The notes: generated by a model from the letters alone, not told the origin. A stretch of DNA of 64,000 nt from Asterias amurensis (GCF_032118995.1 NC_092656.1:12334761-12398760); one strand, 5' to 3'; positions 11,450-23,316 are shown, counted from the stretch's first letter. Program-made: numbers and translations.

Positions 11450-12309
11450 TTAATCAAAAAGAGCAGTCCGTTCCTTTTCAGAGCTTGCAGCTGTTTCATC
11501 ACCAGGAAATTCAGGGAGGTAGTTATCTTCTGCCTTCTGCCTTTCTTGTTTTTTTTTATGTTCTTGGCTGATTTAGAGTGATTTTACAGTTAGTTCTGTG
11601 CATCCGTGATTTCGCAATTTTGATCTATAGTTACCCATCTTGAGTTTAAGGCTTATTTTCCAACCAAGTTAGCCAGTGGCAGCACCTGGTTCTTTCAGGT
11701 ATGGGTGCTTCTTGACAAGTGCTTGTGCTACAGAGCAGAGCTGATCATCTGATGGATATGCCTTGTAGCTAAACATGGCTTCAGCAAGTTTTTCCAAAAT
11801 ATCAGATTTCATTCCTGTGGGGTTTGTCAAAGTTCCATCCTTCTCAAACCGTCTGAAAGTTTCATCTCTGTGTCGATTGAGGAGGATGGGATTGGAAAGA
11901 CGGTAGGCCACTGAAGTGCTCTATCTGTACTACATGTACTTACAGCAGTAGACATGGATGATGCTTCCGACATCGACGGGGACGATGACAGCAGAGATGA
12001 ATTACTCAAAGGATCAAACACAGTGTCAATGTCTGTGTCTGAATCTGAATCAGGAATAGAAAGTGGAACGACTTTGATAGTTCCCCTGTCTTTAATATCC
12101 TTGAGTGATGATAAGCTCATGAAATTATCAAAGTCCGGATCAACGAATTGGAGACTGAATTCCCCTTTGAGTTCAAACCTCTCCTTGACTTGGTTCTTCA
12201 AATCCTGCACACTTTCCAGCCCAGGGGGTAGAATCAGCTTCTGGATGTTTCCTTCGGTGATGATGACTCTCAACATTATGCACGATGGTACAACAAGTGC
12301 ATCTGCCAT
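11450..12309 (-). pseudogene. PB1-domain / SAMD3-like gene copy, broken
   Basis: Minus strand. ATG 12309 opens MADALVVPSC, a ubiquitin-like or PB1-like N-terminal domain (residues 12-75: VIITEGNIQKLILPPG and then FVDPDFDNFMSL), a Ser/Thr/Asp-rich linker, and FPIPSSSIDTEMKL. The frame changes near 11850, and the next frame continues with KSDILEKLAEAMFSYKAYPS and KHPYLKEPGAATG. TAA at 11669-11671 stands where the family has a Tyr codon. The same frame resumes with LGWKISLKLKMGNYRSKL, meets a TAA at 11573-11575, and runs on through NYLPEFPGDE to TAA 11450. So there is one frameshift and two internal stops. TTTTATGACAG just upstream (acceptor, exon edge 12318) and an AG-GTAAGAAC donor at 13855 suggest a 5' non-coding exon at about 13856-14060. 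The family resembles multi-copy 'SAMD3-like' proteins of fish and cnidarians as I remember them. Its function is unknown. Confidence 0.75.
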
Positions 12310-12399
12310 CTTGACTATCTGTCATAAAAGAAACGAGAACAACACAATTAAATCATTAAAATAAATTTTTCTTTTGTTTGTTAAATTACAGTAGTCTAA

Positions 12400-13560
12400 A
12401 GCCAAAGTTAACTAAATTTGTTTATAAATGAGTAACTATTACTAAATGTTTTGTTATTGGACTTAATTTATTTCTGTGCAAACTACATACCCTTCAGTAA
12501 AACTTACTTTATTACAAACAAGTAACTATTACTGTGTGTTTTTGTTGTTTGGACCTAACTAATTTGAGTGCAAATTACATAACCTTCAGTAATCCCAACT
12601 TTATATATAAATGAATACTTAAATTTGTGTTTGTTTTGATTAAATTTACTTTAATTTACTTTATTTACTTTAGTGTAAAACACATACCTTCAGTAAAACT
12701 AACTTTGTTTATAAATGAGTAACTATTACTTTGCGTTTTTGTTGCTTGGACTCAATTTATTTAGGTGTAAAACACAAACCCTTCAGTAAAACTAACTTTG
12801 TTTATAAATGAGTAAATATTACTTTGTGTTTTTGTTGCTTGGACTTAATTTATTTATGTGTAACACACATAACCTTCAGTCAAACTAACTTTGTTTATAA
12901 ATGAGTAACTATTACTTTGTGTTTTTGTTGTTTATTTTGGTGTAAAACAAAAACCCTTCAGTAAAACTAACTTTGTTTATAAATGAGTAACTATTACTTT
13001 GTGTTTTTGTTGCTTGGACTTAATTTATTTATGTGTAACACACATAACCTTCAGTCAAACTAACTTTGTTTATAAATGAGTAACTATTACTTTGTGTTTT
13101 TGTTGTTTATTTTGGTGTAAAACAAAAACCCTTCAGTAAAACTAACTTTGTTTATAAATGAGTAACTATTACTTTGTGTTTTTGTTGCTTGGACTTAATT
13201 TATTAATGTGTAACACACATAACCTTCAGTCAAACTAACTTTGTTAATAAATGAGTAACTATAACTTTATGTTTTTGTTGTTTGGACTTCATATTTTTGG
13301 GTGCAACACACATAAACTTCGGTAAAACCAACTTTGTTTATAAATGAGTAACTAATACTTTGTGTTTTTGTTGTTTGGACGTAATTTATTTATGTGTAAC
13401 ACACATAACCTTTAGTAAAACCAACTTTGTTTATAAATGAGTAACTATTACTTTGTGTTTTTGTAGTTTGGACTTAATTTTTAGGGGTGCAACACACACA
13501 CACTTCAGTAGAACTAGCTTGAAAATGAGTAACTATCACTTTGTGTTTGTGTTGTTTTGT
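12400..13560. repeat. 92-bp satellite-like array with 82/93 alternation
   Basis: TTTATAAATGAGTAACTATT recurs at about 12708, 12801, 12894, 12976, 13069, 13151, 13244, 13338 and 13430, with older copies upstream. Spacings are 93, 93, 82, 93, 82, 93, 94 and 92, so a two-unit higher-order repeat of 175 bp is visible in the middle. It fills the predicted intron of the PB1/SAMD3-like gene copy. Confidence 0.9.
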
Positions 13561-15504
13561 CTTTATTTATTCGGGGGTAAAACACGAACCCTCGAGCAAA
13601 ACTAGAAAACGGCAAGTTAATTTAAATAAATGCTCCAATGCAACTGTCCTACAAAGAGGCCTATATCACTCAGTCATATTGTCAGTTTTAGCATGTCACA
13701 GTCAGTATATTGAGCATGTTGTTGTGTACGGAGACGGACAACGTGGTTCAACATTACAACTCCAACGAAATGCTTAACTTAAACAATAGTAATGAGCATA
13801 TCACAACTACTATAGTGTAATAACTAAAATAACACCTTTTGGATTATGTTCTTACCTATGATGAATGGCATTCAACGAAGTAACTGATCACGTCTTCAAT
13901 GCAGGGGACAGCTAATCTTCCCTTGGCTTGCTCTCTTTGAGCTCCTCTGTTGTTGTTCGGAGAGAGCGTGCCATGCCGTTGGTGTGGGAAACGTTGGTCC
14001 CAGAAACGTTGGTCGCACACAAGCAGTACTTGAAGCCATTCACTATAGGCAGGGGACCAGGCCAAATGGCCCGGTATGGGCGCACATTCATATGACTTGT
14101 TCTATGAAGTTGAGTTAGTCGGCTGGTCCAAGTATTGTGAACCTCAAACTCATTACATACAATATGTTTTCTTTACATTGGGACCAAGCTATATGCTATA
14201 AATTATCTTTATTCATTTTGTGTCTGTCAATTAAATATAATTGTTGGTGAGTGACAGATGAGAAAACTATTGTATTTCGTTTGGTTTGGGTTTGAAATGC
14301 TTAGAGCATGGAAAGTTAGATTATGCCATGGTCCCCCCCCCCCAAATAGTCATTAGCCGTGTTTGTTCGTTCTACTCATGTTTGTGCTACGAAAAATTTG
14401 CATACTGTTAAGTTAAGCTCTTCAGCATCAATACAAGTAATTAAGTATTTCTTACTCAATAACCGCAGTAAAAGTGGCAAAGTTTTATTTTTAAGTATCA
14501 CTAACCAATAAGTGTCAGTAGTAACTACTTGATCGTAACTCTTGTTGATTTGACCTATTATTTATGGATAAACAACTTACATAATTAAAGTAAATCTGAC
14601 TTTTCAAGATTTAAGTTTCAATCACTTAGGATGAGCAAGTAAAAACAGAGCAAGTAAAAACGGTATTAAGTATTATCAAATTAAATAATTCGAGTTTAAT
14701 TTACTGAACCAGAATTTCATTTTTTTGAGTGTGGTTAAAACTATGACTCCCGAGGTGATCCCCGGAGCGTTCTATTTTCCCGAGGCGAAGCCGAGGGAAA
14801 ATAGAACGCTCCGGGGATCACCGAGGGAGTCATAGTTTTTAACCATTGTACGAGTAAAAGCAGTCAATATTTGTTTTATAACACCCCAAACATTTCTGAA
14901 TACTGTACTATTATTATTAAGTTACAGACCTGAATGCTACAATCCACGGACGACGCGAATACAGATTGCAAACACTTTTACTGTGCTGCATGTAGTGTCG
15001 TGCAATCCGAAATGGTTACAGACTATTAATTTATCATCCTCGTACACGCAACGGACGTCTGGGTACTGCACGCCGTGTGCTAGTCTTCGGACTAGCGCAT
15101 GGCAAACCGACGCACTATCACACGGCCGTCGTCTAGCAAAACTAAGACATGTCATGTGACGCGCTCTAAACCAATGCGCAGGCAGAATACTTGCAAGGGG
15201 TGTTATAATATAAAACATTGTGAGAAACGACTCCCTCTGAAGTGACATAGTTTTCGAGAAAGAAGTAATTTTCCACGCATTTGATTTTGAGACCTCAAGT
15301 TTAGAATTTGAGGTCTCGAAATCAAGCATCTGAAAGCACACAACTTCGTGTGACAAGGGTATTTTTTTCTTGCATAGTTATCTCGCCACCTCTACAACCA
15401 ATTGGGCTCAAATTTTCACAGGTTTGTTATTTTATGCATATGTTAAGATACAGCAATTGAGAAGACTGGTCTTGACAATTACCAATAGTGTCCAGTGTCT
15501 TTAA

Positions 15505-16035
15505 AGACATGACTAAATTCAAATTTTAAACCAAAAACTTTCAGTAGGCTACCATAATTAAAGAATAAATATTATTAACAAAATAACATGAATTTTAACT
15601 GAAAATGGATTGGAGAAAAACAAACATCAACATTTTGTTTCGAAAACACAATCCAACTTAAAAAATCAAAACATGAAAACCTGATTATCTTTTTCCAAGT
15701 AGCACAAGGCCCTATATCTAGTGTACATCAAGTTAAAGGCGTCTGTGTGAAGTCTGTTTTGATTAAGTTCTTTCCATTTCTTTTGTACATTTTAATCATG
15801 TTTAGATTCTTTGCAGATCTTGTCTTCGACAATCTTGAGCAACTGTTATAAATTGACAATGATATATTTCAAACTGTTCAATATGGTTTTCAAACTGTTG
15901 TTCATAAAATGGACACGAACAAAATAATGTGTACCCGTGATTGTGGCTTCTTTTTATTTGTTTCATTTGTTATATATATTATATATATATATTGTTAATG
16001 CAAAGTCGCCAGACACACAAGGCCTGAAGGTCATT
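15505..16035. other. gene-free stretch
   Basis: AT-rich sequence with an (AT)n run near 15975-15992. No gene or family repeat seen. Confidence 0.5.
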
Positions 16036-16039
16036 TTAA

Positions 16040-16417
16040 GGGAAGGTACGCTATCGGTAATTGTCATAGACCAGTCTTCTCACTTAGTGTATCTCAACAT
16101 AAATATGCATAAAAAAACAAACCTGTGAAAATTTGAGCTCAACTGTTTTCATCGGAGTTTGGAGAAAATGATGAAAGAAACATTACCATTGTTGGACGAA
16201 TTTGTGTGCTTTCAGATAGGAATAAAAGACTTCTAGCTAGAAGACTCCTTTATTATTTTAGTAAGAAATTACCTCCATTTCAAAATCCATGCTACTTCAG
16301 AGGAAGCCGTTTCTTGCAATTTAATATTCTCAACAGCTCTCCAATGTTCGTAACTATAAGAAAGTTTTTAAGCTAATAATTATTTGTTTTGGGTAATTAC
16401 CAAACGTGTACCTTCCC
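16040..16417. repeat. TTAA-1 MITE, GGAAGGTACAC subfamily
   Basis: The left flank is TTAA and the start is GGGAAGGTACGC; the end is GTGTACCTTCCC. The inner body matches the TTAA-1 family, so this is a variant terminus rather than a new family. Confidence 0.8.
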
Positions 16418-16574
16418 TTATTAAAGGTGTGGGCTACAATCAACTATATTCCAAGTGCCGTTGCCTAACGTGAAGTTGAAACAGGGTTGTCCCTTTGCAG
16501 TATCGTCCACCAGAAGCCTGGCTGGTATAGAGTATAAAGCTTTACCTCCCAACGATATTAGTGATGACTGTTAA

Positions 16575-16812
16575 GGTACTGAACACACTTTTTGTAATAA
16601 TTTGTCAAAGACCAGATATCCTCTGGTGTACTCAACATAATGGTAAAATAACAAGCCTGTGAACATCTGGACTCAATTGGTGATTGAAGTTGCAAGAAAA
16701 AACGCCCACGTTGTACAAAATAGAGTGCTTTCGGGACAGAAGTCTTTTATTATTAATTTTAATGAGAAATTACCTCTTTCTGATAGATCGGGCTTCATCA
16801 TTTCTTACGGCA
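16575..16812. repeat. TTAA-1 MITE, left part
   Basis: After TTAA it begins GGTACTGAACACAC and follows the family through GTTGCAAGAAAAAAC to GAGAAATTACCTC. The right part is lost. Confidence 0.7.
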
Positions 16813-16935
16813 TTTTTTGTTTAGGTCCAGTGTTCATTAGATATAGGGGTAAAACAAATTCTGCGTATTTCAAAATTTTATTTATTTCACATACTTTTGG
16901 GGAAAGAGGATGAACGAACGCAATTGTGTTGTGTA

Positions 16936-17946
16936 ATGCTAGGAGTCCGCTGGGCCAGCGGCAGTTGGTGCCAGTTTGCGCCAATGCTATTTTACTGTGG
17001 CGCCTAATGTCGCCAATAAGGTGCCTAGTGGCGTGTAGTGGCATAAACTGTCCCCAACTGGCCCGTGGTGTCCCGTAGCGGCACCAAATTTCAATGTGGC
17101 GGCAAGAAAATTTCAAAATGTTTGAAATTTTCGTCGCGCCACTTGCATCGAGCAATCAGCGCCAAGTGTCCGCCAAGTGGCACCAAATGGCGCGAACATA
17201 TCGCCCTTTGGCGCAAACAATCCGCCTATTGGAATCATTGATCTCCATTATACTGACTGGAATCCACTGGAATGTTGCGCCAATGAGATTTCGCACCACA
17301 TGGCGCCACTTAGCGCCAAGTGGCACCTTGTTTGCGCCAAATAATTCCAACAGAGGCGGATAGCCCGCCAAAACGCGCCAAATGGCACACCCGATTGGTG
17401 ACTACTTCGCGCCAAATGCCACCTGGTAGCACGCCACTTGCCGCCTATAAAAGCAGGGCGGCAAGTGGCAAACTTTCAAGATTCGACTCGACAACACCTC
17501 CACGCAGTTTTTCCTTCACAGCTTCTACAAGATTTCACACAATTTTCAACGAAGATGCAGCTGAGGAGGGTCTGAACCAGGTAGCCGTCGGCCGGTATTT
17601 ACATAGTCGGCAAGTAGCGCCAAGCGGCGGCAAGTTCAAACCAATTTGGCGACCTTTGGCACAAACTAATCACCAAGTGGCGCAAAGTAGCCGTCTATTG
17701 GCGCGCATGGCGCCAACAGGGTGAATTTTGGAATCAAATGGCCGTGTAATGGCGCGAACTGGCGCAACATTTTGGAGCAAGCCGGGTGGCATTTGGCGCA
17801 CGCCATATGGCACCCAGTTTGTTCCACTTGGCGACACTTGCCGAGCGGACATTAATTCGGCGCCACAGCGAGCCACTACGCGCCAATCACATAATCTTTG
17901 GCGTGAACTGGCACCAACTGGCGCTGGCCCAGCGGACTCCTAGCAT
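16936..17946. mobile_element. 1-kb TIR element packed with GGCGCCAA-type motifs
   Basis: ATGCTAGGAGTCCGCTGGGC at 16936 and GCCCAGCGGACTCCTAGCAT ending at 17946 are exact inverse termini, and the inversion extends about 40 bp. The interior holds dozens of GGCGC/GCGCC/TGGCACC motifs in both directions separated by 5-15 bp, far denser than any neighbour. A TATAAAAG box lies near 17446, followed by a pyrimidine-rich leader. Open frames here are short and unlike any protein I know. No clear target duplication, so the superfamily is unknown. Confidence 0.75.
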
Positions 17947-18708
17947 ATGATGGTCGGAGAGGTCAGTATCGGAGTGGCGGGTCTTAGTGACCACTATGGT
18001 AGCAGCGGGTTTGTCGCTAGGCAGGGACACGCATGCAGGCAACGGCCAATCACGGAGTGGTCGGGCGGGATCTGAGTGTCCATGCCGGGCGATCGTGCTC
18101 GCACGACGACGGCATGGTTTTTCGGGTTGCGACTTGGAAAGCCGTCAGAGTGTTTTTGGCAAGCGATCAAGCAACAAGTGTGATTTTGGGTAAGCGTTGA
18201 GCCAAGTGTCTTTTGGAATTAGTCAAAGTGCGTCTTTTTTTGTAGGCAAATTGCTTGAATCTTTGTGTTTGGACGCTATATTCTAGCCAGAATTTGGGTG
18301 AGTTTACTTGCTATTTTTATCCATCGGAACTCCATGCGTGCTGTCTCCGATTTTATGTCTGGGTTCCGTTATTAATTTATTGTGTAACTTCTTGAGTGCA
18401 TTGTTCCGTTGCGGTCCAGTATACATGGTGTCGGTATTGATTTAGTTGCTGCGTGAATTGTTTGCTTGCGATTGTGTTGCTGAGATTTTGAGTACCCTTT
18501 TCAGAATAGTTGTGACGAATTGGCAGCTGGTAGTTGAGTTCGCAGAGAACTTGGATGGCCCAGCATCGATCACAGAGATTGACCGTGAGTTGACCCTCTG
18601 GGTTGATAGCCTTTCATTATCGGTTGAGTAGTCTAGCTAATTTGGAGACGCAGCAAAACAATCGGCGTGCTTGCGCGTGCGTTTTGATTGCTAAATTTGC
18701 TACTGCTT
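17947..18708. other. gene-free stretch
   Basis: Mixed-composition sequence. I see neither a convincing exon nor a known repeat. Confidence 0.4.
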
Positions 18709-18920
18709 AATGGACCGTTCCGGCTTTCCACTAAGCTCCGCCCACCACGCACGTGAGCAAGACACGTGTACGAGCACTCCCAATGACATTCCGCACGATG
18801 TTGCCGCGCGTGCAAAATTAACGCGCACGCATGACCGAGTTTGTCCGACCACAATCATTGCTGTGATTGGTCAAATGGGTGAACGCGCACAGTTTGATTG
18901 ACAGGCCGGATCGGTCCATT
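18709..18920. repeat. MITE with AATGGACCG ends
   Basis: AATGGACCGTTCCGGC at the left end is the imperfect inverse of GCCGGATCGGTCCATT at the right. A half copy of the same terminus is at about 30800-30830. Confidence 0.75.
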
Positions 18921-19297
18921 GGATGGACCTGCGAGGAAGGCAGTCGGGAAGACATGATGTATTTAAAAAAAAAAGATATTTTAAAAGGCCTCGTTTATAA
19001 AGGATAGAACGAGAAGAACTGTCATTTCAACTATTTAATAATGGGAAAGTGAGTTGCCCAGGAGGCAATAAAGAGGATTGCCCAGGGGCAATGTAAGAGT
19101 TTAGAAATGTGTTTTAGTCATATTATTATGTTCTCCCACCCCCAGTAGAAATATATCCAACCCTGCCCTAGTGCAACAGACAAACAGTAACCGATCGGGC
19201 GGTAGATTTCCACCCAAACGAGCCTGCATCCTAAGGGGAACTTTCGGCCTAAGGGGAACTTTCGGCCCAGCGGTTGGAGGTCTCCTCTGACTCCTGA

Positions 19298-19540
19298 GGC
19301 CAATTTCATAGAGCTGCTTAAGCAAAAAATTTGCTTAAGCACGAAAATAGCTCGCTTATTTTACACATGTTACTGGAAAAAATGTCATGCCATATACATT
19401 GCTTATGACTAGTATTTAGCTGTTGTTTACTTAGCATAACAATTGAGTGGAGTCTTGGCCGGTAATCTGATTTCACTAAGCAATGAATTTTTTTGCTTAA
19501 GCAAATTTTTGTGCTTAAGCAGCTCTATGAAATTGGGCCC
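19298..19540. repeat. AATTTCATAGAGCTGCTTAAG MITE
   Basis: The left end reads CAATTTCATAGAGCTGCTTA and the right end is its inverse, followed by GGGCCC. Inside are further inverted GCTTAAGCA motifs. The same family occurs at 20180-20262 (right end only) and 61208-61551. Confidence 0.9.
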
Positions 19541-19814
19541 TGAATTTAAATTAGTCTCGCGGGAAACCCGTCACAGTATGGGAGGTGTAGTAGCGAAGTA
19601 AACGAATGTCTAAAATGCTTCAGAAATGTTGTACAATGTATTATCTTCTTATTTACTCTCAAGTTAGTGTGTAAACCTTTCAATGGGTGCTTTGAACCAT
19701 TACACAAATTACATATAAGACAGAGAAGGCAATTTTTTTCTTCTTCGCCACTCTGCATTTATATCGCGCCCGCCATTTTGTCAGTAGGGGGCCTATCCTT
19801 CTTTTTTTGCTTAA

Positions 19815-20150
19815 AGGCAGTGGACACTATTGGTAATTGTCAAAGACTAGTCTTCACAGTTGGTGTTTTTCAACATACGCATAAAATAACAAACCTGGGA
19901 AAATTTGAGCTCAATCGGTCGTCGAAGTTGTGAGATAATAACGAAAGAAAAAACACCCTTGTCACACGAAGTTGTGCGCTCTCAGATGCTTGATTTCGAG
20001 ACCTCCAATTCTAAACTTCGTGGAAAATTACTTCTTTCTCGAAAACTACGTCACTTCAGAGGGAGCTGTTTATCACAATGTTTTATACTATATCAACCTC
20101 TACCCATTACTCGTAATCAAGAAAGGTTTTATGATGATTATTATTTTGCT
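19815..20150. repeat. TTAA-1 MITE, right end truncated
   Basis: After TTAA it starts AGGCAGTGGACACTATTGG and follows the family nearly to its right terminus before diverging. Confidence 0.85.
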
Positions 20151-20179
20151 CGTGGAATGGTTGTACGTTTAGCATGGAG

Positions 20180-20262
20180 GTAGAATGGTTTAAGCAATAT
20201 TTTTGCTACATTAAGCAAACAAAATATCTTACCGTTAAGCAGCTCTATGAAATTGGGCCCTG
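20180..20262. repeat. fragment of the CATAGAGCTGCTTAAG MITE
   Basis: AAGCAGCTCTATGAAATTGG at the right side plus scattered TTAAGCAA motifs; left end missing. Confidence 0.7.
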
Positions 20263-21600
20263 GTTACGTATGCTGCTCAGCATCCTCGGCTCGCGCTCAT
20301 CATACACTAGCTAAGAAATATATTGTGTACATAATTTAAACTTACTTGAACAACCATGGCTTGAACTTGAATCTACCATCACACAACAGGGGAGGAGACG
20401 GTGGTTCTGGTTACTGGGGCAGACAGCTTAGATAAGCTGATGTAGAGCCCCCCGACATTATCTTTAGGAATTTGTCCACATGTCCCTTGAAAGTGTTCAC
20501 ACTTGTAGCTAATTCAATTGCCTCTCTCTAGGGAGAATCTCCCAGTAATTTACCACTCTCTGGCTAAACCAGAACTTCCCGAGGTAAATGCAAACGTACC
20601 GTGGTGTTTGAAGGGTGGAGGAGGGGGGGGGGGGTTGGGTATTGTGGAGGGACGCAATAATAGTACAATACAAATAACTGTGGCAAGCAACCCATCTTTA
20701 GTAAAGACGGATCTCAGTGCTTTGTGAAATCGATGTTTTTGTCCCGTAGACTATTGCCGAAGAAAGAGAATTTTTCTAAAGACATTAGAGAAATAGCAGC
20801 AGCGCTGGAGCAGACATTCCAAACAGTGTCACAAGTAGTTTGATTTTCAAAACAGCCTTGTTAGGTTAAACAACACATACCAATTGCAACACGTGGAATT
20901 TAACCAAATGCAGTGTTCCTGTAATTGAATACAGACAGAATCAAACGTTTTCTCTTTTACGATACGATAGAGTAATTGACTGTTGAGATGAATGTTACAC
21001 ATTTAATTCCTTACACTTTCAGACATTTCGCACATTTACATAACAATGATTATACTTATACTATATTTAAACAGTTTATCCATTCCCGAGTAGTTTCAAT
21101 AAAAACAACACTGTTAGTGTTAGCTTAAATTACATCATCATTGGAATTTGTTTGGGGGACTTACAAATCCAATACATACGGTTTTCCCCCCAAATTAACA
21201 TTGTACTTGAAGACAGTAAATTTGAAAGGGAAAACACGGGAATTCCGGTTAAAACCGGAAGATTCTCATGCCTGGCCATTTCTATAAAACCGATCCTTGA
21301 ATTACTAATCCATAAAATTTGCTGTCGATGAAGACGTTTTTTTATTAAGGGCAGAAATTAAGGGGAAAGATCGTCCAAGACGCAATTTCACGCACTTCAC
21401 TACGCTGCTACTTTAGCCCATCACACGCCCAATTCTAACCCGATGTACTTTTTTTCATCAAATATAAAGATAAAAATCTTGACGGTTACAATAGCTATTC
21501 CGACTTCCATGTCGGAACAACTAATAATGATAAGTCTCGACAAAAACAGCTAAATACTAACTCGCTTTTCGATAGTCTACTACGGAGCTTAAGAACGAAA
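20263..21600. other. gene-free stretch
   Basis: No recognisable gene. Contains a short G-run near 20622-20634 and a small TTCCGGTTAAAACCGGAA palindrome near 21244. Confidence 0.45.
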
Positions 21601-21608
21601 TAGTATAC

Positions 21609-22073
21609 AAATATTGACTGCTTCGAGTGCATGGTTAAAACTACGACTCCCGAGGTGATCCCCGGAGCGTTCTATTTTCCCGAGCGAGGCGCAGCCGAGG
21701 GGAAATCGAACGGTCCGAGGATCACCGAGAGGGAGTCGTAGTTTTAACCATAGCACGAGTTAAAGCAGTCAATATTTGTTTTATAACACCCCAACAGACT
21801 ATTGCGTACACGTAACGTTCGTACGCGTGTTTCAAAAACACAGATGCACAAATGATTGGGTTCGAGGTGGGTAAAAAGACGTCTGGGTACTGCACGCCGT
21901 GTGATAGTCGTCGGACTATCAGTGCACGGCAAACGATGCCCTATCACACGGCAAACGATGCCCTATCACACGGCAAACGATGCACTATCACACGGCCGCC
22001 GTCTAGTAAAACTACGACATAGTGTGACGCGCTAAACCAATGAAAAGGCAGAATATTGGTAAGGGGTGTTATA
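21609..22073. repeat. intact ATATTGACTGC/ACACCCC MITE
   Basis: CAAATATTGACTGCTTCGAG starts the element. A GC-rich hairpin follows (GACTCCCGAGGTGATCC inverted near 21710), then the inverse CAGTCAATATTTG, then an inner module bounded by TTATAACACCCC and GGGGTGTTATAA. It shows what the copy at 9003-15206 looked like before insertion. Confidence 0.85.
21914..21991. repeat. 22-bp short tandem repeat
   Basis: CGGCAAACGATGCCCTATCACA is present about three times in a row, only in this copy of the MITE. Confidence 0.85.
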
Positions 22074-22870
22074 AAGTCTGCTGTCATCGTCTTCGTAACT
22101 ATATGATAATAAACAGCACCTTCAAAACTTCGTTTTTCGTCTACGAAGTTATTGTTCTATATTGAACAACAACAAAAGTTTATTCCAGGTACGGTGGTTG
22201 CTAAAAACAGTTATATATACATCTTTCCACCTAAACAATCACACGAAATAATTTATAATAATGTGCACATCAGGCAACATGCCATTTATTACTCGGCAAT
22301 ATTCTAGCCATATATATGAGATAGGTTTTCCCGGCCAAATTTTTGGAAGAAAAAACTTTAAATTTCATTGACACGCGTTAAAAGTCATGTGCATTTCCCC
22401 TAATCCATCCACAAACTATGGTTCGTTTTTAAGTTATTGGTGCACTGTGTTGACCTTTGTTTGTGTCCCTCATTTTGTTTTTCTCAATCAGATTTGTTTC
22501 AGTCATTCTATTTCATCAATAGACGACACTTTGACTATTCTTAAGTTAAATTTATACTACCTATTCAGACTTCACGAAATTGAATGACTGGCCAACTTTT
22601 GTTGTTGCCTGTTACGAATTAAATTATTTATCGCGGTCAATGATATTGAATGATTTTCTTGAACCAGTGAATTTATTGCTGGTTCAATCAAATCACTCCT
22701 TTTGAGTGCGTTATGTTGATTCGATCGACGGAGCATTAATTTTCACCCCAAATATCACGAGCCCCGAGTGTTAAAATAAATGGATGGTTAATTGTTAAAG
22801 TTGGCCGTGAAAACCTATTTATTATTACCCCCTGTTTATCCGACCCAAAGCCATCCGAAAATCTGTTTAA
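22074..22870. other. gene-free stretch
   Basis: AT-rich sequence without recognisable gene or repeat. Confidence 0.45.
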
Positions 22871-23241
22871 AGGCATGTACACGTTTGATAATCGCAAAAG
22901 ATATGTAAGCATAAAACCTTACTTTGTAACGGGCAACGGAAAGCTTTTGATAGTATAAAACATTACGACTCCCCCTCTGAAGTGACGTAGTTTTTTGAGA
23001 AAGATATAATTTCTCACCAAAATAGTAAAAGATTCTGGCCAGAAGCATTTTATTCCTATCTGGAAGTACAACATTGTGTACAAGGGTGTGTTTTTTTTTT
23101 TTTTTCTTTCATTATTTTCTTGCAAATTCAATGATCAATGAGTCCAAAATTTCACAGGCTTGTTATTTTATGCATAATAATGTTGGAATGCAACAAGTGA
23201 GAATTCTGGTCTTTGACAATAACCAAACGTGTTCAGTGCCT
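22871..23241. repeat. TTAA-1 MITE with both TTAA flanks
   Basis: TTAA precedes AGGCATGTACACGTTTG, and CAAACGTGTTCAGTGCCT is followed by TTAA. This is a clear case of the duplicated TTAA target. Confidence 0.9.
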
Positions 23242-23316
23242 TTAACTTATTGGGTATATTCCACAACGGCAGCCAGCTTGATGCAAACACATTCACACCG
23301 ACAGTCACTACCTGGG

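Larger units (their letters stand above)
9031..14731. mobile_element. 5.7-kb CACTA-like non-autonomous DNA transposon carrying a gene copy
   Basis: The ends are CACTCAAAAAATG at 9031 and its inverse CATTTTTTTGAGTG ending at 14731. They interrupt another MITE between TG and TG (9029-9030 and 14732-14733), giving a 2-bp target duplication. A CACT start and a short duplication fit the EnSpm/CACTA superfamily. Subterminal DNA at 9046-10130 and 14400-14720 is rich in loosely repeated AAGGCAAGTT, CTCAAT and ACTTAA-type motifs, as is usual for that group. No transposase is recognisable, so it would need help from elsewhere. Its cargo is the broken PB1/SAMD3-like gene at 11450-14060 and the satellite in that gene's intron. 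Superfamily assignment is tentative. Confidence 0.65.
9003..15206. repeat. ATATTGACTGC/ACACCCC MITE, itself split
   Basis: The left part, 9003-9030, is CAAATATTGACTGCTTCGAG plus TGCTATG. The right part starts TGGTTAAAACTATGACTCCC at 14732, continues through a GC-rich hairpin centred near 14788, and ends GGGGTGTTATAA near 15206. The uninterrupted copy is at 21609-22073. It sits inside the TTAA-1 copy above. Confidence 0.8.
8919..15500. repeat. TTAA-1 MITE split by nested insertions
   Basis: The left half, 8919-9002, runs from TTAA to GGTTGATAGTATA. The right half, 15207-15500, resumes at TATAAAACATTGTGAG and runs to CCAGTGTCT-TTAA. In uninterrupted copies these two sequences are continuous. 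Everything between is inserted sequence. Confidence 0.85.

Noticed and set aside
17094-17943. Several open frames of 68-134 codons
   Set aside because: They come from the dense GGCGC-type motif array, overlap on both strands and have low-complexity translations.
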